Notes under the pieces: generated by a model
Told to the model about the DNA's origin: nothing
Database searches by the model: none
The model's input: only the letters and a program-made list of their open reading frames with translations
Program-made: the position numbers and the translations under genes
Shown: positions 56,672 through 64,000 of the stretch, piece by piece
Layout of the letters: each line of letters opens with the position of its first letter
How positions within the stretch are numbered: position 1 is the stretch's first letter
Assembly: GCF_031454155.1 (NCBI RefSeq)
Contig: NZ_JAVDQG010000003.1
Span: 124,001 to 188,000 of the forward strand
DNA length: 64,000 nt
From: Desmospora profundinema
GTDB taxonomy: Bacteria; Bacillota; Bacilli; Thermoactinomycetales; DSM-45169
Reading direction: 5' to 3'

Positions 56672-56707
56672 TACAGGTGAACCGGTATCAGGGAAAGGAC
56701 GACATCC

Positions 56708-57787
56708 ATGAACACCAGACGTTGGCAAATCGATCCCGGGGGACGCTCCCTGCCCTCATTACGGAATGATCCTGCTGTTGGAGAGGCGGCCGCGATGCTT
56801 CGAGCAGGGAAGCTGGTGGCGTTTCCCACGGAGACCGTGTATGGTTTGGGAGCGGACGCATCCGATGATTTAGCGGTACGATCCATATTCCGGGCGAAGG
56901 ACCGTCCGTCGGACAATCCCTTGATTGTCCATGTGGCGGAGGAATCAGTCTTATATGATTGGATCCGAAAGATGCCGGAGACGGGGCGCCGCCTGGCGTC
57001 CGCTTTCTGGCCTGGTCCCCTCACTCTCGTCCTGGAACACCGCGGGACGTTGGCTTCGTCCGTGACGGCGGGGTTATCCACAGTCGGCGTGCGCGTTCCC
57101 TCCCATCCCGTGGCCCGGGCCCTTTTATTCCAGGCGGGAGTGCCGGTAGCGGCGCCGAGCGCCAATCGATCTGGCAAACCGAGCCCTACCTCCGCTGAAC
57201 ATGTATGGGGGGACTTGGCAGGCCGCATCCATGGTTTGTTGGATGGCGGCCCATCCGGAGTGGGTGTGGAATCCACCGTAGTGGATGTAACGGGGCCGAC
57301 TCCCCTGCTCTTGCGACCCGGTGGGATTACACTGGATCGGTTGCAGCAAGTGACTCCTACAGTGGAAGTGGATCCCGGATTACAGGGAGGAGCAGTAGTT
57401 CCACGCTCTCCGGGCGTCAAGTACCGCCATTACGCCCCCCGTGGTGAGATGTGGGTGGTTGCCGGAAGCGGGGAAGCTCAGGTGAAACGGGTGCAGGCCC
57501 TGGCTGATGAAGGTACGGCTGCCGGGTATAAAGTAGGGATATTGACCACGGAAGAGCGGAGAAAACGGTACCGGGCAGATTGGGTCCTTCCGTGCGGACG
57601 CCGTTCGGATCCCGCCAGCGTGGCCAGGAATTTGTACCGTGTCCTGCGCTGCTTCGACGAACTGGGAGCAGAGTGGATTGTTGCGGAAGGATTTGAAGGG
57701 AAAGGCCTGTACGATTCAGTGATGAACCGTTTAAGTAAAGCGGCGGACGGACGGTTGATCGATACGAATACGAATTTATCGCCTTAG
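56708..57787 (+). CDS. ywlC: Threonylcarbamoyl-AMP synthase (Sua5/YwlC)
   Basis: 359 residues: a YrdC-type domain (GKLVAFPTETVYGLGADASD, KDRPSDNPLIVHV, VAAPSANRSGKPSPTSAEHV) followed by the Sua5 C-terminal domain after SPGVKYRHYAPRGEM. Makes L-threonylcarbamoyl-AMP for the t6A modification of tRNAs reading ANN codons. AAAGGACGACATCC before the ATG. Confidence 0.96.
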   Translation: MNTRRWQIDPGGRSLPSLRNDPAVGEAAAMLRAGKLVAFPTETVYGLGADASDDLAVRSIFRAKDRPSDNPLIVHVAEESVLYDWIRKMPETGRRLASAFWPGPLTLVLEHRGTLASSVTAGLSTVGVRVPSHPVARALLFQAGVPVAAPSANRSGKPSPTSAEHVWGDLAGRIHGLLDGGPSGVGVESTVVDVTGPTPLLLRPGGITLDRLQQVTPTVEVDPGLQGGAVVPRSPGVKYRHYAPRGEMWVVAGSGEAQVKRVQALADEGTAAGYKVGILTTEERRKRYRADWVLPCGRRSDPASVARNLYRVLRCFDELGAEWIVAEGFEGKGLYDSVMNRLSKAADGRLIDTNTNLSP

Positions 57788-57789
57788 AC

Positions 57790-57819
57790 CACCGGCCCCG
57801 AAGGGTCGGTTCTTTTTTT
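57790..57819 (+). terminator. Terminator after ywlC
   Basis: ACCGGCCC-cgaa-GGGTCGGT followed by T7. Confidence 0.8.
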
Positions 57820-57873
57820 GTCCAACCCCGCATAGCGTCTATAGACAAGCTTCCTGGCGGGGGAGGAGTGAGG

Positions 57874-58437
57874 ATGGAGTGGACGCTGCCCCAATGGGGG
57901 CAACTGATGACCCTGTTTATGATTGCGATTGCGATGGGGATGGATGCTTTCTCCCTCGGGATCGGAGTGGGGATGAGGGGAATCCTCCTACGGCAAGCGA
58001 TTCTTGTCAGTATTACCATCGGATTTTTTCACACAGTCATGCCGTTGGCGGGCATGGTAATCGGCCGAGTGCTGGGTTTGTTTGTGGAAAAGATCGCAGT
58101 CATGGTAGGGGGCGGTCTCCTCATCTTTCTCGGGGTCAATATGCTTTATCATGCCCGGAAACAAGGGGAGGCAGGCGTACTCCGGGATCTGGCTTCTTTT
58201 TGGGGGATCTTTCTCTTTTCCGTCAGTGTCAGTCTTGACTCGTTGTCTGCCGGCTTGACGTTGGGGTTGTTTGAGGCGGACACTCTCTTGACCATGCTGT
58301 TGTTCGGCTGGATGGGCATGCTGATGGCGGGTGCGGGCCTGCTCTTGGGGCGTCGAGTGGGGGCGTGGATCGGCGGTTACGGGGAGGCTGTGGGTGGGAT
58401 GATTCTCATCGGCCTCGGATTGAGGTTTTTGCTGTGA
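57874..58437 (+). CDS. mntP: Manganese efflux pump MntP
   Basis: 187 residues from ATG 57874, seven bases after GGGGGAGGA; the GTG at 57868 abuts that site. Six membrane spans with the conserved IAIAMGMDAFSLGIGVGMRG and SVSVSLDSLSAGLTLGL halves, each with Asp and Ser for metal. Exports Mn2+; equals B. subtilis YwlD. The stop overlaps the next start. Confidence 0.92.
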   Translation: MEWTLPQWGQLMTLFMIAIAMGMDAFSLGIGVGMRGILLRQAILVSITIGFFHTVMPLAGMVIGRVLGLFVEKIAVMVGGGLLIFLGVNMLYHARKQGEAGVLRDLASFWGIFLFSVSVSLDSLSAGLTLGLFEADTLLTMLLFGWMGMLMAGAGLLLGRRVGAWIGGYGEAVGGMILIGLGLRFLL

Positions 58438-59168
58438 TGCACGAAGCATTGGTGATGAGTGTTTTAGCGGGATTGTCCACCTTTGCAGGGACGACACTGG
58501 TGTTGCGATGGGGGGACTTTTCCCGTCGTTGGCTGTCCTTTGCGTTCTCTTTTTCGGGTGTGGTGATGATGTGGATCGCCTGTTTTGAATTGATCCCTGC
58601 GGCTGCGAGTGTCCATCCGTCTTGGTGGACGTTGGGTGTGGGCCTGGCAGGAGGGGTGGCGGTGATGTCCTGTCTGCACCGGGTGATCGACTCCCGCAAT
58701 GGTGGAATCGGTGATCCCTATGGACGCTTGGGTCTGTTTTTTGCAGCTGCTATCATTGCCCACAATCTTCCGGAAGGAGCGGCGATCGGTATTGGTTACG
58801 GAACGCGATCCGACTGGGGATGGACTTTATCTTTGGCAATGATGTTTCACAATATCCCGGAAGGGATGGGCTTGGCGGCTCCGTTGCTTGCTTCCGGACG
58901 TTCCAGATGGCAGGTGGCGTGGATTAGTCTCATCGCCGGTGCATCCCTGCCCATGGGTACATGGTTGGGACTAGCGGTGGTGCAATCTCCGCAGCAAGTG
59001 GCGGCGGCGCTCTTTTTCGCAGTTACCTCCATGATTTGGGTTGTCGTTCAGGAGGTATGGCCGCAAGCATGGCGGTTAAATCGTTTGTCGGCCTGGTTCG
59101 GTCTGTTCGCCGGCTTGTTGATCGCTTTTTTCCTCCACCTTCTTCATGGGCATGGGTTCGGCCCTTAA
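58437..59168 (+). CDS. ZIP-family metal transporter
   Basis: 243 residues from ATG 58437 (GTG 58434 also possible). About eight spans with the two ZIP metal motifs HNLPEGAAIGIGYG and MMFHNIPEGMGLAAPL. Probable uptake or balancing of zinc or another divalent metal. Translationally coupled to mntP, an arrangement that puts an efflux pump and a ZIP transporter in one unit; in B. subtilis ywlE follows mntP directly. Confidence 0.88.
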   Translation: MHEALVMSVLAGLSTFAGTTLVLRWGDFSRRWLSFAFSFSGVVMMWIACFELIPAAASVHPSWWTLGVGLAGGVAVMSCLHRVIDSRNGGIGDPYGRLGLFFAAAIIAHNLPEGAAIGIGYGTRSDWGWTLSLAMMFHNIPEGMGLAAPLLASGRSRWQVAWISLIAGASLPMGTWLGLAVVQSPQQVAAALFFAVTSMIWVVVQEVWPQAWRLNRLSAWFGLFAGLLIAFFLHLLHGHGFGP

Positions 59169-59340
59169 CAGGGTGGTTGGTTATAGAGGGATGCGGCGTC
59201 CGGAGCGCGGACGTTTTTTATTTTTTTAATTGGAATGTGGAGGAAGGGCTTGCATATTGACAGCTCAGCTTGAGAAAATGAAGAATATTGAACGAGTTGA
59301 TGAAAAGTGGGATGGGGTCTGATCGACGGAGGGGATCGGA

Positions 59341-59994
59341 ATGAAGCGATTCTTATTCATCTGTACAGGGAATACCTGCCGTAGTCCGATGGCGGAAGCA
59401 CTGCTCCGAAAGCGGGCGGCAGAACGGGGACTTTCCCTGGAAGTAAAGTCGGCGGGGGTATCGGCACTCCCGGGGGGCGCCGCGTCTTTCCCGGCGGTAG
59501 AAGTGTTGAAAGAGAAAGGAATCGACCACAGTGATCATCGATCCCAGCCTGTTACCGCAGAGTTGCTGGATTGGGCGGATGTGGTGCTGACCATGACCCG
59601 AAGTCATCGGCAGTGGCTGATTCACTCCCATCCAATTGCAGTGGATAAAGCGTATACTTTAAAGGAGTGGATCCTGGAACGGGAAGCGGATCGGGAGCAG
59701 CGTTGGCGCAAGCGGGATCAGCTGTTGGTGGAGGTGGAGACCCGCCGTGCGATGAAAGCCCGTGCCCAAGCCGACGGGGACAAAGAGAAAGCAGCGGCAC
59801 TGGATGGGGAATTGCGGGAGTTGGCCCAGCAGTTGGAGGAAGTTTCCGAAGGGCTGGATTCACTTGGAGATAACCCCGATGTAGCGGATCCCTTTGGCGG
59901 GGATACTGATCGTTACCGTAAGACTGCCGAAGAAATTGAAGCGTGGGTGAACCGGCTTGTGGATTGGGTTCAGTCACAGCAGCGAGAAGGTTGA
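59341..59994 (+). CDS. ywlE: Protein-arginine phosphatase YwlE with extra coiled-coil insert
   Basis: 217 residues against 150 in B. subtilis. Nucleophile Cys8 in CTGNTCRSP, with Thr12, the residue that gives arginine specificity, and the acid Asp183 in DPFGG. Between TLKEW (residue 110) and DPFGG lie about 60 extra charged residues (READREQRWRKRDQLLVEVE, then KEKAAALDGELRELAQQLEE) that should form a helical hairpin. It reverses McsB arginine phosphorylation. GGAGGGGATCGGA before the ATG. Confidence 0.92.
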   Translation: MKRFLFICTGNTCRSPMAEALLRKRAAERGLSLEVKSAGVSALPGGAASFPAVEVLKEKGIDHSDHRSQPVTAELLDWADVVLTMTRSHRQWLIHSHPIAVDKAYTLKEWILEREADREQRWRKRDQLLVEVETRRAMKARAQADGDKEKAAALDGELRELAQQLEEVSEGLDSLGDNPDVADPFGGDTDRYRKTAEEIEAWVNRLVDWVQSQQREG

Positions 59995-60027
59995 ACGTGT
60001 CATGGTAATCATAAAGGAGGCGTGGGG

Positions 60028-60477
60028 ATGCGTGTCATTATCGGATCGGATCATGGAGGATACCGGTTGAAAGAGACCCTTAAAACCATGATGGAACAGC
60101 GCGGAATCGAAGTGGAAGACGTGGGGTGTGAATGTGAGGAGTCCGTCGACTACCCGGATTACGCGTTGCCGGTTGCTCGACGGGTGGCAGCCGGTGATTT
60201 TGATCGAGGAGTGTTGGTGTGCGGTACCGGTTTGGGCATGTCCATCGCCGCCAATAAAGTTCCGGGTGTGCGTTGTGCCGTCGTCAGCGATACGTTTTCC
60301 GCACGGATGAGCAGAGAGCATAATAATGCTAATGTATTAGCCTTGGGTGAACGGGTGGTGGGTCCCGGACTGGCTGAAATGATTTTGTCCACTTGGCTGG
60401 AGACGGATTTTGCCGGTGGGCGGCACAGCCGGCGTGTGGAAAAAATCGGAGCACTGGAGGGGAGAGAATCGCTATGA
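60028..60477 (+). CDS. rpiB: Ribose-5-phosphate isomerase B
   Basis: 149 residues from ATG 60028, seven bases after AAAGGAGG. RpiB features: IGSDHGGYRLKETL, the active-site Cys in VLVCGTGLGMSIAANK and REHNNANVLALGERV. Interconverts ribose-5-P and ribulose-5-P. The final TGA overlaps ywlG. Confidence 0.96.
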   Translation: MRVIIGSDHGGYRLKETLKTMMEQRGIEVEDVGCECEESVDYPDYALPVARRVAAGDFDRGVLVCGTGLGMSIAANKVPGVRCAVVSDTFSARMSREHNNANVLALGERVVGPGLAEMILSTWLETDFAGGRHSRRVEKIGALEGRESL

Positions 60478-61031
60478 GTGCCTCCCTCGCTGAACTATCC
60501 GGTCAAGTGGTTCGGCTTACAGAAGAACTTCTCCGTGCCGCTCCATTAGATGAAAGGCACCTGTTCGTCATGGGGGTAAGTACCAGCGAGGTGGCAGGGA
60601 AACGAATCGGAACTGCTGGAAGCGACGAGATCGCCCGTGCTGTGTGGGAGGGAGCCCGTCAAGTGCAGAAACGTTACCGCTACCATCTGGCGTTTCAGTG
60701 TTGCGAACACTTGAATCGGGCACTGGTGGTGGAACGGAAAACGGCGGAAGCCTTCGCTCTGACGCCTGTGACCGCCGTACCGGTCCCCCGGGCCGGGGGT
60801 GCCATGGCGGCTTATGCCTTCCGACATTTTCAAGAAGGGGTCCTGGTGGAGTCGATTCAGGCGGATGCAGGGCTGGATATCGGGGATACATTGATCGGGA
60901 TGCACATCAAACCGGTGGCGGTTCCGGTGCGTCCTTCCAAGCAGCAGGTGGGAAAGGCCCATGTCACCATGGCCAAGACACGGCCGAAGCTGATCGGCGG
61001 CGCACGGGCTGTCTATGTATTGGAAGATTGA
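60474..61031 (+). CDS. ywlG: UPF0340 family protein YwlG
   Basis: 185 residues from ATG 60474 behind GGAGGGGAGAG, overlapping the rpiB stop by four bases. The family pattern is clear (LFVMGVSTSEVAGKRIGTAG, FQCCEHLNRALVVER, VPVPRAGGAMAAYAFRHF, ADAGLDIGDTLIGMH). Biochemical role not established. Always found with rpiB and glyA in Bacilli. Confidence 0.92.
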   Translation: MSASLAELSGQVVRLTEELLRAAPLDERHLFVMGVSTSEVAGKRIGTAGSDEIARAVWEGARQVQKRYRYHLAFQCCEHLNRALVVERKTAEAFALTPVTAVPVPRAGGAMAAYAFRHFQEGVLVESIQADAGLDIGDTLIGMHIKPVAVPVRPSKQQVGKAHVTMAKTRPKLIGGARAVYVLED

Positions 61032-61113
61032 TTTTTTTCATTGGACCAGCCAAATCGGGTCCCGTTTGTTACAATAGATGAAATGAACCGAAGGCAAAAG
61101 GAGGACTTATGCA

Positions 61114-62361
61114 TTGGAACACGTAAGACACCGAGATCCGGAAGTGGCGTCCGCCATCAGTCAGGAGTTGGGGAGACAACAGGGGAACATCGAGCTGATC
61201 GCATCGGAGAACTTTGTCAGTCGGGCAGTCTTGGAAGCGTTGGGCACCGTCCTAACCAACAAGTACGCAGAAGGCTATCCCGGTCGGCGTTATTATGGCG
61301 GCTGTGAGTTTGTAGATGTAGTGGAGGACCTGGCGCGGGATCGGGCCAAAAAACTGTTTGGAGCCGAACATGCCAACGTTCAGCCTCATTCCGGTGCCCA
61401 GGCCAACATGGGCGTCTACTTAACCGTGCTTCAGCCCGGCGACACCGTGTTGGGGATGAACTTGGCCCATGGCGGTCACTTAACCCACGGCAGCCCGGTT
61501 AACTTCTCCGGGCAATTGTACAATTTTGTCGCTTATGGAGTGGATCGTGAAACGCATCGCATCAACTATGAAGAGGTGCGTCGTCTGGCCCTGGAGCACA
61601 AACCCAAGCTGCTGGTGGCTGGAGCCAGTGCATACTCCCGCATCATCGACTTCGCCAAGCTGAAGGAGATCGCGGATGAGGCGGGCTGCCTCCTGATGGT
61701 GGACATGGCCCACATCGCCGGGCTGGTGGCCACCGGTCATCATCCCAACCCGGTCCCCCATGCGGATTTTGTTACGACGACCACTCATAAAACCCTGCGA
61801 GGTCCTCGCGGCGGTATGATTTTGTGTAAAGAGAAATATGCCAAAGCCATCGATAAATCGATCTTTCCGGGAATTCAGGGCGGCCCCTTGATGCATGTGA
61901 TCGCTGCCAAGGCCGTTGCTTTTAAAGAAGCGTTGGAGGATGGTTTCAAGCAATATTCCCAACAAGTGGTGGACAATGCCGAGCGGTTGGCTTCCTCTCT
62001 TAAGAAACAAGGATTTCAGCTGATTTCGGACGGGACTGACAACCACTTGCTGCTGATCGATGTGCGGAATTTCGGGCTGACCGGGAAAACGGCGGAAGCT
62101 CTGCTGGATGACGCCGGGATTACCGCCAATAAAAACGCCATTCCCTTTGATCCGGAGAGTCCTTTTGTCACCAGCGGCATCCGCATCGGAACCGCGGCCG
62201 TCACCTCCCGCGGCATGGGGTTGGACGCGATGGAGGAGATCGCCTCGATCATGGCTCAGGTGCTGAAAAACCCGGAGGATGAACATGCCCAGCAAGAAGC
62301 GCGCCAACGGGTGGCTGCCTTGACTGCCGCCTATCCGCTCTATCCGGATCTGGAAGTGTAA
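61114..62361 (+). CDS. glyA: Serine hydroxymethyltransferase
   Basis: 415 residues from TTG 61114, eight bases after AAAAGGAGGA; the ATG at 61110 is in another frame and closes after five codons. Signatures: [40 protein letters not shown] lysine in [14 protein letters not shown]. Makes glycine and 5,10-methylene-THF from serine. Confidence 0.97.
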   Translation: MEHVRHRDPEVASAISQELGRQQGNIELIASENFVSRAVLEALGTVLTNKYAEGYPGRRYYGGCEFVDVVEDLARDRAKKLFGAEHANVQPHSGAQANMGVYLTVLQPGDTVLGMNLAHGGHLTHGSPVNFSGQLYNFVAYGVDRETHRINYEEVRRLALEHKPKLLVAGASAYSRIIDFAKLKEIADEAGCLLMVDMAHIAGLVATGHHPNPVPHADFVTTTTHKTLRGPRGGMILCKEKYAKAIDKSIFPGIQGGPLMHVIAAKAVAFKEALEDGFKQYSQQVVDNAERLASSLKKQGFQLISDGTDNHLLLIDVRNFGLTGKTAEALLDDAGITANKNAIPFDPESPFVTSGIRIGTAAVTSRGMGLDAMEEIASIMAQVLKNPEDEHAQQEARQRVAALTAAYPLYPDLEV

Positions 62362-62448
62362 GGAACAGGGAAGGAAAAGTCTTTGTTTACGTAAGGGATA
62401 AGGTGGTTAAAGCACTTTAATATAATTAAGCTTTGGTTATTACTTTAA

Positions 62449-62522
62449 GTCCTCTCATGATGTCAGTGTAAATAGTCTATCTAAAATAGGCTATAGCGCT
62501 GAGTAATCAGAGGGGATTTTTT
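62449..62522 (+). terminator. Long branched terminator-like structure after glyA
   Basis: TCCTCT and AGAGGGGA form the base, TAGTCTAT / ATAGGCTA the inner stem, with partial pairing of TGATGTCAG and CTGAGTAATCA between, ending in T6. It is longer than a plain terminator and might be a small RNA or an old repeat. The gap 62362-62646 holds nothing else but the next promoter. Confidence 0.5.
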
Positions 62523-62573
62523 ATGAAATTGAAACATGCGATATTTAAATATTATAATGTTATAAATAAATTG

Positions 62574-62602
62574 TTGTTAATTTGAGAAAAGTCTTATATA
62601 AT
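62574..62602 (+). promoter_or_regulatory. Sigma-A promoter for the secreted protein at 62647
   Basis: TTGTTA, 17 bases, TATAAT, in strongly AT-rich DNA. Confidence 0.65.
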
Positions 62603-62646
62603 GCGAGTTGTATATAAATACTTATAAAACCAAAAAGGAGTGTTTT

Positions 62647-63048
62647 ATGATGAAACTGTCAATGGAAAGTAAACAGATTCCGGTCATTGTTTGTTTAATG
62701 GCAGCGGTCGTGATGTCTGTAATTTTGCTTCCTACAAGTGCATTTGCAGCAAGTCATAGTTACGACGCAAAATTTGAACGTAGGATTTATATCGGTGGCG
62801 GGACAGGAAAATACTTTAATACCAATAACTTGTCAATGTCGTATAATAACAAATCTAACAAAACAATACGTATTCTGGTTCATGATCACACAAAACGAAT
62901 ACCAGTAAGGGTATATGAAGGTTATATTTGCGGCAAATGTACAGGAGCTAGAGCGTTAGTTAGTAATCGCCAAGGAAAGTATAAAATAGCCCTTTACAAT
63001 CATAGTCGTTCCGGTACCGCTCATGTCACCGGAAAAGTTAATTACTAA
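62647..63048 (+). CDS. Small secreted protein, unknown
   Basis: 133 residues from ATG 62647 (62650 also possible) after AAAGGAG. A signal peptide (QIPVIVCLMAAVVMSVILLP, cut near AFA/A) is followed by about 95 mature residues rich in Tyr, Asn, Lys and Arg with one CGKC pair (GYICGKCTGAR). The pattern is a small basic beta-rich domain. No family recognised. AT-rich codon use unlike glyA and upp on either side suggests a late insertion into the glyA-upp backbone. Confidence 0.7.
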   Translation: MMKLSMESKQIPVIVCLMAAVVMSVILLPTSAFAASHSYDAKFERRIYIGGGTGKYFNTNNLSMSYNNKSNKTIRILVHDHTKRIPVRVYEGYICGKCTGARALVSNRQGKYKIALYNHSRSGTAHVTGKVNY

Positions 63049-63103
63049 AGTCTGATTTGAGTTTAAGCTGATATATGTTATTTATCGTGCCGAGTTGAAT
63101 CAG

Positions 63104-63135
63104 ACCGCTTTCTCCTGAAGGGGAAGGCGGTTTTG
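63104..63135 (+). terminator. Terminator before upp
   Basis: ACCGCTTTCTCC and GGGGAAGGCGGT followed by TTT. Confidence 0.75.
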
Positions 63136-63236
63136 TTATGAGCATCGGCTTTATGCGCATAGTATTCCATTCTTGGAACTGGTAGAATATTCATGGGCTT
63201 GTGGATGGATCCTTTGATCTTGCCTTTTTATCTTAG

Positions 63237-63908
<672 letters not shown>

Positions 63909-63933
63909 TAGGTTTATCACCCATTTTGACCTA

Positions 63934-64000
63934 GGGTCTGTCTGGTTATTCAATCCTTCGTGAGTAGAAGGGAGGGTTGGTATGGCTTTTGGTTCGCCTT
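63934..64000 (+). repeat. Family B repeat, copy B6, left part cut by window end
   Basis: GTCTGGTTATTCAATCCTTC, GTGAGTAGAAGGGAGGGTTG and GTATGGCTTTTGGTTCGCC match the minus strand of copy B4 almost base for base. The right arm would lie beyond the window. Confidence 0.75.

Overview
The window looks like chromosome from an endospore-forming, B12-using member of the Bacillota. A thermophilic or soil Thermoactinomycetaceae is my best guess, from gene content and the moderately high GC; no 16S is present to settle it. Spore genes (a gerA-type operon, spo0F, spoIIR) and the run rpoE-pyrG-spo0F-fba-tal-murA-glpX-rho-rpmE-tdk-prfA-prmC-spoIIR-ywlB-ywlC-mntP-ywlE-rpiB-ywlG-glyA-upp match the Bacillus subtilis order closely, with insertions.

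Layout. 1-667: 3' end of kamE (lysine 5,6-aminomutase). 716-1080: a candidate type I toxin-antitoxin locus. 1206-2039: two small minus-strand genes. 2349-13001: a compact island of phage tail and lysis genes without head, packaging or integration genes, carrying LexA-type boxes and a sigma-like activator; I read it as an SOS-controlled, non-contractile tail-like bacteriocin (F-type tailocin). 13027-15010: T-box-controlled argS. 15074-15402: wreck of an AbgT transporter gene. 15737-18207: a small structured RNA, a FadR-like operator and fadF. 18361-21508: aldo/keto reductase, an AT-rich secreted/membrane protein pair, and an arylamine N-acetyltransferase-like protein. 21938-25654 (minus): gerA-gerB-gerC germinant receptor operon. 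25944-35622: acyl-CoA degradation cluster (thiolase, 3-hydroxyacyl-CoA dehydrogenase, two acyl-CoA dehydrogenases, MeaB-type GTPase, TetR regulator, fused isobutyryl-CoA mutase IcmF). 35808-37832: small accessory genes and a secreted chitin-active LPMO. 38175-63908: the conserved rpoE-to-upp backbone, interrupted by kal-kce after spo0F, a CPBP protease, a ZIP transporter and an AT-rich secreted protein.

How the parts connect. KamE, Kce and Kal are steps of lysine fermentation to acetoacetate and crotonyl-CoA. The 3-hydroxybutyryl-CoA dehydrogenase and thiolase can take those C4 products to acetyl-CoA, although no crotonase is seen here. FadF can pass electrons from acyl-CoA dehydrogenases to the quinone pool. 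IcmF interconverts isobutyryl- and butyryl-CoA, joining valine/branched-acid breakdown to the same route. KamE and IcmF both need adenosylcobalamin.

Intergenic spaces carry two families of imperfect palindromic repeats (A: arms like GGTTTTCCG/CGGAAAACC; B: arms like CGGTATGGC/GCCATACCG). A third module of about 55 bp is nested in the loops of both. One family A copy plus a terminator lies inside the tailocin operon. No CRISPR array, rRNA or tRNA gene was seen.
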